From: Granulicella sp. L46
Lineage (GTDB): Bacteria > Acidobacteriota > Terriglobia > Terriglobales > Acidobacteriaceae
DNA: 46,115 bases
Assembly: GCF_009765785.1 (NCBI RefSeq)
Contig: NZ_LMUT01000009.1
Span: forward strand, 128,672 to 174,786
Direction of reading: 5' to 3'
This document shows, in pieces, positions 24,747 to 31,953 of this stretch. Position 1 is the stretch's first letter. Every line of letters begins with the position of its first letter. The position numbers and the translations under genes were made by a program. The notes beneath the pieces were generated by a model. That model did not search any database. It was given only the letters and a program-made list of their open reading frames with translations, and was not told the origin of the DNA.

Positions 24747-24780
24747 CTCTACGCTCTACACTCTATCCCCTATCCCCTGC
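24747..24780. repeat. CTCTATCCCC-type junction repeat before prmC
   Basis: CTCTACGCTCTACACTCTAT followed by CCCCTATCCCCTGC ends four bases before the prmC start codon, so it forms the whole leader and replaces a visible ribosome site. Sibling copies lie at 28311, 30562 and, inside a gene, at 37252. Confidence 0.65.
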
Positions 24781-24783
24781 CTT

Positions 24784-25635
24784 ATGACCCTCCGCGAAGC
24801 CCTCACCGAAGCCGCCACCTCCATCGATCGCCGCGAGGCCGAGACCCTCCTCGCCCATCTCCTCTTCCGCGACCGTCCCTGGCTCATCGCCCACTCCGAC
24901 ACCGAACTCTCCACCACCCTCCACCTCGCCTACCGCGCCCTCGTCAGTCGCCGCGTCGCTAAAGAGCCCATCCAGTACCTCACCGGCCACCAGGAGTTCT
25001 TCGGCCTCATGCTCCGTGTCACGCCCGACACCCTCATCCCCCGCCCCGAAACCGAGCTCCTCGTCGAAGCTGTCCTCCGCTGGGTCGCCGCCCGCCCCAC
25101 TCTCCGCCAACCCCACATACTCGACATCGGCACCGGCACCGGCGCCATCGCGCTCGCACTCGCCTCCAAGCTCCCAAAGGCCCACATCACCGCCACCGAC
25201 CTCTACCCCGCCGCCCTTGCCATCGCCGAGCACAACGCCGCCCGCCACCATCTCACCCACCGCGTCACGTTCCTGCAATCCGATCTCCTCGCCGCCCCGA
25301 AGCTCCAATCCGCCCTGCCCTTCGACGTCATAGTCTCCAACCCGCCCTACGTCTCCCTCTACGAAGCCGCCACCATGTCCGACGAGGTCCTGAAGCACGA
25401 ACCGCACACCGCCCTCTTCGCCGGCGCGCAGGGCCTCGACATCTACCGCCGCCTCATACCCGCCGCCCACGCAGCCCTTAAACCCGAAGGCCTCTTAGCC
25501 CTCGAGTTCGGCTTCGGCCAGCTCGACGCCCTCAAAGCCCTCTTCGACAAGCCAACCAACGGCCCCTGGCAAGACCTCCAATTCCAAAACGACTACGCCC
25601 AAATCCCCCGCATAGCCCTGGCCACCCGTCCCTAG
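24784..25635 (+). CDS. prmC: peptide chain release factor N5-glutamine methyltransferase
   Basis: PrmC (HemK) methylates the glutamine of the GGQ motif in release factors RF1 and RF2, raising termination efficiency. The 283-residue product has an N-terminal helical domain (about 1-70, with EAETLLAHLLFRDRPWLIAH and PIQYLTGHQEFFGL), the motif TLIPRPETELLVEA, SAM-binding DIGTGTGAIALALAS, and the catalytic NPPY (SNPPYVSLYEA) that holds the substrate glutamine. Length is normal. The start lacks an obvious Shine-Dalgarno because a junction repeat abuts it. Its release-factor gene is not in the window, whereas prfA and prmC are often adjacent in other bacteria. Confidence 0.95.
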   Translation: MTLREALTEAATSIDRREAETLLAHLLFRDRPWLIAHSDTELSTTLHLAYRALVSRRVAKEPIQYLTGHQEFFGLMLRVTPDTLIPRPETELLVEAVLRWVAARPTLRQPHILDIGTGTGAIALALASKLPKAHITATDLYPAALAIAEHNAARHHLTHRVTFLQSDLLAAPKLQSALPFDVIVSNPPYVSLYEAATMSDEVLKHEPHTALFAGAQGLDIYRRLIPAAHAALKPEGLLALEFGFGQLDALKALFDKPTNGPWQDLQFQNDYAQIPRIALATRP

Positions 25636-25664
25636 TTCCTCGGTCGCTCGATAGCACCCTTTGC

Positions 25665-25690
25665 ATCACCAAATGGTGATAAATTTGGTG
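25665..25690. promoter_or_regulatory. candidate VapBC operator
   Basis: ATCACC-AAAT-GGTGAT (25665-25680) is a perfect 6-bp dyad. It overlaps a second inverted repeat, CACCAAAT (25667-25674) with ATTTGGTG (25683-25690). It sits directly before the AAGGAGG (25691-25697) of the antitoxin gene, the expected place for autoregulatory binding by the antitoxin or antitoxin-toxin complex. Binding is inferred. Confidence 0.6.
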
Positions 25691-25702
25691 AAGGAGGTAT
25701 TC

Positions 25703-25900
25703 ATGAGAGCCACAGTTGCCCTCGACGACGAATTGCTACGCAAGGCCCAGGAATTTACAGGGGTGACGGAGAGGACGGCCCTCCTCCGCGAAGCTCTGAA
25801 GGCATTGATTCACCTTGAAGCGTCGCGCCGGCTTGCAGCGGTTGGAGGCACCGAGCCAGACCTCGGCGACATCAAGCGCGTAAGGGCAGACAATCTGTGA
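25703..25900 (+). CDS. vapB: VapB-family antitoxin
   Basis: A 65-residue antitoxin with the ribbon-helix-helix opening MRATVALDDELLRKAQEFTG and a second helix (ERTALLREALKALIHLEASRR), as in VapB proteins of the DUF2191 type. The C-terminal tail after about residue 40 should wrap the toxin. I use the ATG at 25703, which has AAGGAGG five bases upstream, rather than a longer reading. It precedes vapC with a 4-base overlap, giving coupled translation, and a dyad operator lies in its promoter. Confidence 0.88.
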   Translation: MRATVALDDELLRKAQEFTGVTERTALLREALKALIHLEASRRLAAVGGTEPDLGDIKRVRADNL

Positions 25901-26265
25901 TCCTGGCCGACACATCCGTCTGGGTTGATCACCTTCGCAACCGCAACCCCGAGATGGAGAAGTACCTTGGCCGCGGACAGATCCTGATGCACCCCTTTAT
26001 CGTTGCGGAGCTTTCTCTTGGCTCCCTGCGCAACCGGCAAAGCACGCTCGGCGCAATGGAATCATTACTCGAGGTCAAGGTTGCCGCGCTCAGCGAAGTG
26101 CGCCACATGATCGAGGCTCATACCCTCTACTCGAAGGGCATCGGCCTCACCGACGCACACCTGATCGCGTCCTGTCTGATTACTCCCGGAACACAGTTAT
26201 GGACCCGCGACGTCGCCATGAAAAAGGTAGCCGCAACTCTCACAATCCTCATCGATCTACCCTGA
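25897..26265 (+). CDS. vapC: VapC-family PIN-domain RNase toxin
   Basis: A 122-residue PIN-domain ribonuclease that should cut tRNA or rRNA when freed from its antitoxin. The four acidic residues expected in the active site are visible: D5 (ADTS), E38 (VAELS), D86 (GIGLTDAHLIA) and D105 (LWTRDVAM), so the toxin looks intact. The start codon is a GTG overlapping the vapB stop (GTGA). REP cluster B begins 14 bases beyond its stop. Target specificity cannot be told. Confidence 0.92.
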   Translation: MILADTSVWVDHLRNRNPEMEKYLGRGQILMHPFIVAELSLGSLRNRQSTLGAMESLLEVKVAALSEVRHMIEAHTLYSKGIGLTDAHLIASCLITPGTQLWTRDVAMKKVAATLTILIDLP

Positions 26266-26278
26266 ATTTTGCGCGGAC

Positions 26279-26519
26279 CGTCATCTCGACCGAAGCGTTC
26301 GCGCTCCATGCGAACGTGCAGCGGTGAGACCCCTGTATTTGCCTTTGCTGCTGCCTTTGCCTTTCTGTCTGTCATCCCGCAGGGATCTGCTTCTTCTTTT
26401 TGCCTTTGCCCTTGTTTTTCTGTCTGTCATTCCGACCCTGAGCGAAGCCGCACGGAAGGAACCTGCTTCTCTCGCGCACAGCGAGCGCCCGTTCTTGCTT
26501 TAGCTAAAAGCTAAAAGCC
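26279..26519. repeat. REP-like repeat cluster B with AGCT-type end
   Basis: This cluster fills the 297-bp gap between vapC and the acyltransferase gene. It repeats the modules of cluster A in order: GTCATCTCGACC (from 26280), a TTTGCC-rich spacer, GTCATCCCGCAGGGATCTGC, then GTCATTCCGACCCTGAGCG and GGAACCTGCTTCTC, and ends with TTAGCTAAAAGCTAAAAGC (26499-26518). Extra bases inside the first module (GTTCGCGCTCCATGCGAAC) form a nested short stem. No gene is seen in the gap. Confidence 0.7.
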
Positions 26520-26562
26520 CTTCCCGCCACTGATATAACCTTGTCATCACCCCAAGGCCACC

Positions 26563-27762
26563 ATGACCGACTCCGCCGTCCTCCCCACCATCGAACGCAC
26601 CGCCACGATCCCCAAGCTCCATCGCTGGCTCTCCGTCGACGTCCTCCGCGGCCTCACCATCGGCTTCATGATCATGGTCAACAACAACGGCGGCGGCGAC
26701 CAGGCCTACTGGGCCATGAAGCACACCGACTGGAACGGCTTCACCCCCACCGACCTCGTCTTCCCTACCTTCCTCTTCCTCGTCGGCATCTCAACCGTCT
26801 TCTCCATGCAAGCCCGCCTCGCCAAAGGCGACACCAAATCCTCACTCCTCTTCCACACCATCCGCAGAGCCCTCACCCTCTTTCTGCTCGGCCTCGTCGT
26901 CAACAGCTTCCCCTACTTCCACCTCGCCACCATGCGCTTCTACGGAGTCCTCCCGCGCATCGCGATCTGCTACCTCATCGTCGCCGTCCTCTATCTGTAC
27001 AGCCCCTCGTGGAAGAACAAAGCCGCACTCGCCGCCGCTGCCCTCATCGGCTATTGGATCCTCATGCGCTTCGTCCCCGTCCCCGGCTACGGCGTACCCA
27101 CGCACACCATCCCGCTCCTCGACCGCGACGCCAACCTCACCGCCTGGCTCGACCGCCAAATCTTCTCTGCACCGCATCTCTACGAGCGAACCCGCGACCC
27201 TGAAGGCCTGCTCAGCACCCTCCCCGCCCTCGCCACCGCACTCATCGGCATGCTCACCGGCATCTGGCTCCGCTCCACCCGCAGCATCGTCGCCAAAGCG
27301 CGCGGCATCGCCTACGCCGGCTGCGCAGGCATCATCGCAGGCGGCCTCTGGAACTTCACCTTCCCCGTCAACAAGAAACTCTGGACCAGCTCCTACGTCC
27401 TCTACGCTGCCGGTTGGAGCCTCTTACTCCTCGCCCTCAGCATCTACCTCATCGACATCTATGGAGCCCGCCGCACCGCCGCTCGTAACGCTGACATCGA
27501 CGCCCAGACCCGCCGCCGCTACATGATCCTGCTAGTCTTCGGCACCAACGCCATCGCCGCCTACGTCTTATCCGAACTTCTCCCCGGACTCCTCGACCTC
27601 ATCCGCCCCCACCCCAGCATCCTGCGCTCGTTTTACCTCGGCATCCTGCACATCATCCCCTACGCCCCCATCGCGTCGATGATCTACTGCATCGTCTTCG
27701 CCGCCATCTGCTGGCTCCCCATCTACGTCCTGTACCGCCGCCGCATCTTCCTCAAAATCTGA
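26563..27762 (+). CDS. HGSNAT/DUF5009-type membrane acyltransferase
   Basis: A 399-residue integral membrane protein with about ten to eleven helices. The N-terminus carries the family signature LSVDVLRGLTIGFMIMVNN, with the conserved Asp-Arg pair, and the block GFTPTDLVFPTFLFLVG, as in heparan-alpha-glucosaminide N-acetyltransferase and DUF5009 proteins. These transfer acetyl groups across the membrane to amino sugars (established for the human enzyme). In bacteria they may acetylate or salvage cell-wall or chitin-type sugars. No sugar-catabolic genes lie beside it. AAGG lies upstream of the ATG. Confidence 0.85.
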   Translation: MTDSAVLPTIERTATIPKLHRWLSVDVLRGLTIGFMIMVNNNGGGDQAYWAMKHTDWNGFTPTDLVFPTFLFLVGISTVFSMQARLAKGDTKSSLLFHTIRRALTLFLLGLVVNSFPYFHLATMRFYGVLPRIAICYLIVAVLYLYSPSWKNKAALAAAALIGYWILMRFVPVPGYGVPTHTIPLLDRDANLTAWLDRQIFSAPHLYERTRDPEGLLSTLPALATALIGMLTGIWLRSTRSIVAKARGIAYAGCAGIIAGGLWNFTFPVNKKLWTSSYVLYAAGWSLLLLALSIYLIDIYGARRTAARNADIDAQTRRRYMILLVFGTNAIAAYVLSELLPGLLDLIRPHPSILRSFYLGILHIIPYAPIASMIYCIVFAAICWLPIYVLYRRRIFLKI

Positions 27763-27770
27763 CCCGCAAC

Positions 27771-28274
27771 CTACTGCGTCGCGTTCGGCAGCGCGCTCAG
27801 CAGACTCATCAGCGAGAGGTGCAGCTCCCAGCACGTCCCCACCGCCAGCGCCAGCGCAAACGCCGACTCCAGCAGCGCCACCGGCAAATCCTTCCCCACC
27901 GCCTTCGCCCAGTACCTCCGCACCCGTACCCCGCCAAACGCTCCAATCAGCGCGCCCACCACCCCAAAGATCGCTCCACCGGCCGCGGGCTCGATCAGCG
28001 CGTGAGCCGCCAGTGCCCCCACCAGTCCCCCAAACACAATCCGCGCTGTCAACCCCACTGGGGCTGTCCGGCTAGGCGTCGACGGCAGCGTGTCCGCCAC
28101 GTACTCGCCCACCGCAGCAAGCGTAAACACAATCACCGACACCAGGCTTCCCACCCAGAACGTCCATCCGTGTTGCGGCAACAGTTGCAACCACGCAAAC
28201 CAGCACAGCACCGCCATCGCCGTCATCGATCGCAGCCCAACCGTCATGCCCAGCAACACAAATGAAAGTATCAA
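27771..28274 (-). CDS. DUF4126 domain-containing membrane protein
   Basis: A 167-residue membrane protein with about four hydrophobic helices and the DUF4126 pattern (LGMTVGLRSMTAMAVL near the start, PSRTAPVGLTARIVFGGLVGA in the middle). The family is functionally uncharacterised. The start is a TTG at 28274 with AAGGGA six bases upstream. It converges with the acyltransferase gene, leaving only 8 bases between stops. Confidence 0.85.
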   Translation of the reverse strand: MILSFVLLGMTVGLRSMTAMAVLCWFAWLQLLPQHGWTFWVGSLVSVIVFTLAAVGEYVADTLPSTPSRTAPVGLTARIVFGGLVGALAAHALIEPAAGGAIFGVVGALIGAFGGVRVRRYWAKAVGKDLPVALLESAFALALAVGTCWELHLSLMSLLSALPNATQ

Positions 28275-28310
28275 GCCCGATCCCTTCCTACCTTTTCCTC
28301 TACGTTTTTC

Positions 28311-28344
28311 CCTCTACACTCTACCCCTATTCCTTATCCCCTGC
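28311..28344. repeat. CTCTATCCCC-type junction repeat after the S10 peptidase gene
   Basis: CCTCTACACTCTACCCCTAT followed by TCCTTATCCCCTGC lies in the 70-bp gap between the S10 peptidase stop (28346) and DUF4126. A partial second CTCTACG unit lies just before it at about 28298. It begins 1-2 bases from the stop codon, as in the glyA case. Confidence 0.6.
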
Positions 28345-28345
28345 T

Positions 28346-29887
28346 CTAATGCGTCTCTACCATCTTCTCCGCAAACTCATGCAATCCCGCACCATTCTCG
28401 GGCCGGGTATAGAACATGTGACCCCCAGGAAACTCGTGCACCTGCACCTGCCCCGCCAGCTTCGACGGCAACTCATTCTGCGTCAGTTGCGATCCCATGA
28501 ACGGGCACGAAAGATCATTCCACCCATGCACGATCAGCACATTCAGCTTCGGATCAGCAGCCACCGACTCGCGCAGATCCTCCACCGCGCCATCGCGCAG
28601 CGCCGGTCCTGACCGATCCCACAGCCTCCCCACCTCATACGACAACGCATAGTACTGCGCGTCCGTCTTCCATCCCACCGTCCGCGTAATAAAGTCCACC
28701 ATCGCCGTCGTCGTAGGCGCAATAATGCTCTCCAGAATCGGGTCATTCGACTCCTGGTCCGGCGAGTAAGGGAACGGATCCGGTAGCGTCACATTCGAGT
28801 CATACACACTCCCAATCTCGCCCTTCTCCCGATGCACCTCGCGCAGAAATGCACCCGTCTCCAGCCGCCCACCCGAGTACTTCACAAACTGCGGATCCAA
28901 CCCCGTCATCTCCGTCACCTTCGCCACCATCGCATCCGTCGCCGCCTTGTCCCTCGGTCCCTTGATCAGCGTCGTCGCATATTCGCCCTCGGTGTACGCG
29001 ATCACATCCTGCATCGCCGCATCGCTGAGCTTGTGCTCACTCTCCAAATGCGCTGCCGTAATCGAGGGCAGCGTAATCATCCACGGAATCGGCGACAAAT
29101 TCCCATCCCCAAACTGCGGATTCAGATACGGACTCACCAGCACCACCCCATTCATCGCCACGCCCAGCTGCGACTGCATGTAATGCGTCATCCGCGGTCC
29201 ACGATACCCGCCATAGCTCTCGCCAATCAAATACTTCTTATCCAGCAGCCGATCATTCTTCACCAGCCACTTGTAGATCACCAGCGACAAGTACTGCACA
29301 TCCGGCGTCGGCGAATAGAACAGCTTTTTGCTCGTCGCCTCATCCACCAGCGACTTCGAAAATCCCGTCCCGATCGGGTCAATGAACACCTCATCGGTGA
29401 AGTCCAGCCACGTTCCCGGATTATCCGTCAGCGTAGCGGGATTGCTAGCCGAATCCCCCACATTCGCAAACGAAATATGCTTCGGCCCAATCGCCCCCAA
29501 ATTCAAATACACGCTCGAAGCACCCGGCCCGCCATTCACCGCAAACAGCACCGGCCGATCCGGCGAACCCTTCTCATGATCGAGCGTATACGCCGTGTAC
29601 ATCACATCCCCGGTCGGCTTGCCTTTCTCATCCACCAACCGAATCGTCCCCACAGTCGCCGTGTAGTGCAGCGTCTTGCCATGCACCGTAATCGTCTGTT
29701 CGACAGATTTATCCGCAGGCAGTTCCAAAGCTTTTACATCTGCAGGCTTCTCTTCCGGCTTTCCCGCATCCGCCGCCGGCTTCGCAGGGGGAGGCCCATC
29801 ATGCGGACGCTGCGCCACCGCGCCAAGGCTAAACAAAACAGAAAGGCTCATCACAGAAAGCGCAGGAGAAACAAGTCGCAAGGTCAT
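28346..29887 (-). CDS. S10 family serine carboxypeptidase-like protein
   Basis: A 513-residue exported peptidase of clan SC. An N-terminal signal peptide (about 1-26) is followed by a Pro/Lys-rich linker, then the S10 fold: NGGPGASSVYLNLGAIGP for the oxyanion region, GESYGGYRG with the nucleophile Ser224, D458 (HGWNDLSCPF) and H490 (FPGGHMFY), so the Ser-Asp-His triad is complete. S10 enzymes act at acidic pH and remove C-terminal residues. Many acidobacteria carry several secreted copies, fitting scavenging in acidic soils. It seems monocistronic. Confidence 0.92.
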   Translation of the reverse strand: MTLRLVSPALSVMSLSVLFSLGAVAQRPHDGPPPAKPAADAGKPEEKPADVKALELPADKSVEQTITVHGKTLHYTATVGTIRLVDEKGKPTGDVMYTAYTLDHEKGSPDRPVLFAVNGGPGASSVYLNLGAIGPKHISFANVGDSASNPATLTDNPGTWLDFTDEVFIDPIGTGFSKSLVDEATSKKLFYSPTPDVQYLSLVIYKWLVKNDRLLDKKYLIGESYGGYRGPRMTHYMQSQLGVAMNGVVLVSPYLNPQFGDGNLSPIPWMITLPSITAAHLESEHKLSDAAMQDVIAYTEGEYATTLIKGPRDKAATDAMVAKVTEMTGLDPQFVKYSGGRLETGAFLREVHREKGEIGSVYDSNVTLPDPFPYSPDQESNDPILESIIAPTTTAMVDFITRTVGWKTDAQYYALSYEVGRLWDRSGPALRDGAVEDLRESVAADPKLNVLIVHGWNDLSCPFMGSQLTQNELPSKLAGQVQVHEFPGGHMFYTRPENGAGLHEFAEKMVETH

Positions 29888-29935
29888 TCAAATACTCTAC
29901 CCGACCAACCCCACCCCCATCCACGCCCCTCTGCT

Positions 29936-30071
29936 TTTGCCTTTCTTTGACAATTTCTGAAAAGAAATTGTCATTCCGACCCTGAGCGAAGCCGAAGGGT
30001 AGGAACCTGCTTCTCGCGCGAAGCGCGCCCATTCTGTCTTTAGCTAAAGCCAAAAGCTAAGAGCTAAAAGC
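29936..30071. repeat. REP-like repeat cluster C with 10-bp hairpin
   Basis: GACAATTTCT (29949-29958), loop GAAA, AGAAATTGTC (29963-29972) is a perfect stem, running into GTCATTCCGACCCTGAGCG, GAAGGGTAGGAACCTGC and GCGCGAAGCGCGCCCATTC, then TTTAGCTAAAGCCAAAAGCTAAGAGC (split here only for length) at 30039-30071. It shares the third module and the AGCT end with clusters A and B. The last residues and stop of the P-loop kinase gene are inside it. No promoter can be defined. Confidence 0.65.
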
Positions 30072-30557
30072 CGCCCCATCAAACTCCGCGCGCTCCTCCA
30101 CCGAAGGCAACTCCCACCGCTCCTCCATAAAACAAAACATCTCCCGAGTCACCTCAAACGCATACGTCCCACTCTCCCCACGATTCCGCTTACATACCCT
30201 CTCCCACCGCACCTCGGCATCGACATCCAGCACATGCAGCACGCACCCCACCCCCGCAGCCCGCGCCCTCGTCAACCACCCCATCCGCTGTGCCCGCGTA
30301 GTAAACCCCAAATCCAGCACCGCATCCACACCCACCCGAGCCAACTCCCGAGCCACCGCCTCAATCTGCGCCTCACACCGCCCCACCCGCTCCAGCGCCC
30401 ACGGAAAATCATTCTTCTCCGGACAATCCATCCAATACAGCGCATTCATCCACTCATCAATCGAGAACCGCACCCCGCCCACCCGCTCCGCAATCTCCCG
30501 CGCGGCCGTACTCTTCCCCGCCCCCGTACTCCCCGCCACCAAATGCCATCGCGCCAT
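30057..30557 (-). CDS. P-loop kinase / AAA_33-type ATPase
   Basis: A 166-residue soluble protein with Walker A GSTGAGKST near the N-terminus, a DE pair in RFSIDEWMNALYWMD, and VDAVLDLGFTTRAQR, the layout of zeta-toxin-like or chloramphenicol-phosphotransferase-like small kinases (AAA_33). The substrate is unknown, and no antitoxin-like partner is beside it, so a housekeeping or accessory nucleoside/antibiotic kinase is equally possible. The last residues (AFSS) and the stop come from an AGCT-type repeat, and its own upstream leader comes from the CTCTATCCCC-type repeat. Confidence 0.8.
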   Translation of the reverse strand: MARWHLVAGSTGAGKSTAAREIAERVGGVRFSIDEWMNALYWMDCPEKNDFPWALERVGRCEAQIEAVARELARVGVDAVLDLGFTTRAQRMGWLTRARAAGVGCVLHVLDVDAEVRWERVCKRNRGESGTYAFEVTREMFCFMEERWELPSVEERAEFDGAAFSS

Positions 30558-30561
30558 CCGT

Positions 30562-30599
30562 TCTCTCTATCCTCTACGCTCTATCCTCTATCCCCTGTC
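30562..30599. repeat. CTCTATCCCC-type junction repeat forming the glyA 3' end
   Basis: TCTCTCTATCCTCTACGCTC followed by TATCCTCTATCCCCTGTCG. Read on the minus strand it encodes the last seven residues of GlyA (QGIEDRA) and the TAG, and then serves as the leader of the P-loop kinase gene. The sister copy inside the hydrolase gene at 37252 encodes the near-identical peptide QGIGDRG. Confidence 0.65.
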
Positions 30600-31854
30600 G
30601 TAACCACCCATACAGCGGAAACTCCTCCGCCATCTCCCCAACCTTCCCCCGAATCTCCGCCAGCTTCCCAGCATCATTGCGATGCTCTAACGCCTCGGCA
30701 ATCCACCCCGCAATCGTCTTCATCTCGCCTTCCTTCATCCCGCGAGTCGTCAACGCCGGTGTCCCGATCCGAATCCCGCTAGGCTTCATCGGCGGATTCG
30801 TGTCATACGGAATCGCATTCTTATTCACCGTAATCCCCGCCGCCCCCAGTGCACTCTCCGCCTCCGACCCAAACATCCCCTTCGAGAACACATCCACCAA
30901 AATCAAATGTGTGTCCGTACCGCCAGAAATCACGCGATACCCTTCAGCCGCCATCTCTGCCGCGAGCGCCTTCGCATTCGCCACGGTCTGCGCCGCATAT
31001 GCCTTGAACTCCGGCTGCAGCGCCTCCTTGAACGCGACAGCCTTCCCTGCAATCACATGCACCAGCGGCCCACCCTGCTGCCCAGGAAACACGCTCCGAT
31101 CGATCGACGCAGCCAGCTCCGCCTTGCACAAAATCATCCCCGCCCGTGGCCCGCGCAGCGTCTTATGCGTAGTCGTCGTCACCACATCCGCATGCGGCAC
31201 GGGAGAAGGATGCGCACCACCCGCCACCAACCCCGCAAAGTGCGCCATGTCGATCATCAACTTCGCGCCCACCTTATCCGCAATCTCCCGCATCCTTACA
31301 AAATCAAACTGCCGCGGATACGCCGAGCCACCTCCAACAATCACCTTCGGCTTCTCGGCAATCGCCTGCGCCTCCAACGCGTCGTAGTCGATCACCTCGG
31401 TATCCTGCCGCACCTTATACCCGGCAATCTTATATAGCTTTCCCGAAAAATTCAGCTTGTGTCCATGCGTCAAATGCCCGCCATTGGCGAGGTCCAATCC
31501 CAGGATCGTCTCGCCCGGCTCCAGCAACGTCATGTAAGCGGCCGCATTAGCCTGCGACCCCGAATGCGGCTGCACATTCACATGCTCGGCCCCAAACAAC
31601 TCCTTCGCCCGATCCCGCGCCAAATTCTCGACCACATCCGCGAACTCGCATCCGCCGTAGTACCGCTTCCCCGGATACCCCTCCGCATACTTGTTCGTAA
31701 ACACGGTCCCGACGGCCTCGAGCACGGCACGCGAAACAAAGTTCTCGCTGGCAATCATCTCCAGCCCCTCATGTTGCCGCAGCACTTCCTTCTCAATCTG
31801 CGAAGCAATCTCAGGGTCACTAGTAGCAAGAGGAGCGTTCAAGTCAATCGGCAT
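30574..31854 (-). CDS. glyA: serine hydroxymethyltransferase
   Basis: GlyA interconverts serine and glycine while passing a one-carbon unit to tetrahydrofolate, using PLP in the cytosol. The 426-residue product has [19 protein letters not shown] near the N-terminus, the glycine-rich HSGSQAN block (97-103), D202 in [13 protein letters not shown], and the PLP-binding lysine K231 in [16 protein letters not shown]. Length is about nine residues longer than many relatives, because the last seven codons (QGIEDRA) come from a junction repeat. The ATG lies in an AT-rich divergent region with the aspartic-protease gene. It probably shares a transcript with the downstream kinase gene. Confidence 0.96.
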   Translation of the reverse strand: MPIDLNAPLATSDPEIASQIEKEVLRQHEGLEMIASENFVSRAVLEAVGTVFTNKYAEGYPGKRYYGGCEFADVVENLARDRAKELFGAEHVNVQPHSGSQANAAAYMTLLEPGETILGLDLANGGHLTHGHKLNFSGKLYKIAGYKVRQDTEVIDYDALEAQAIAEKPKVIVGGGSAYPRQFDFVRMREIADKVGAKLMIDMAHFAGLVAGGAHPSPVPHADVVTTTTHKTLRGPRAGMILCKAELAASIDRSVFPGQQGGPLVHVIAGKAVAFKEALQPEFKAYAAQTVANAKALAAEMAAEGYRVISGGTDTHLILVDVFSKGMFGSEAESALGAAGITVNKNAIPYDTNPPMKPSGIRIGTPALTTRGMKEGEMKTIAGWIAEALEHRNDAGKLAEIRGKVGEMAEEFPLYGWLRQGIEDRA

Positions 31855-31953
31855 ATACCCAACATTTTACGCCGCCCACATCCGACAATAAGAAGTCGCC
31901 GTTGCGTTCAAAAAAATCCGGCTCCAGCGACCGGTTCTGATATACGTGGTTGC

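Noticed and set aside
31459..31953. N-terminal extension of the aspartic-protease protein
   Set aside because: It is antisense to glyA, basic and without protein-like pattern. The signal peptide begins at 31954.
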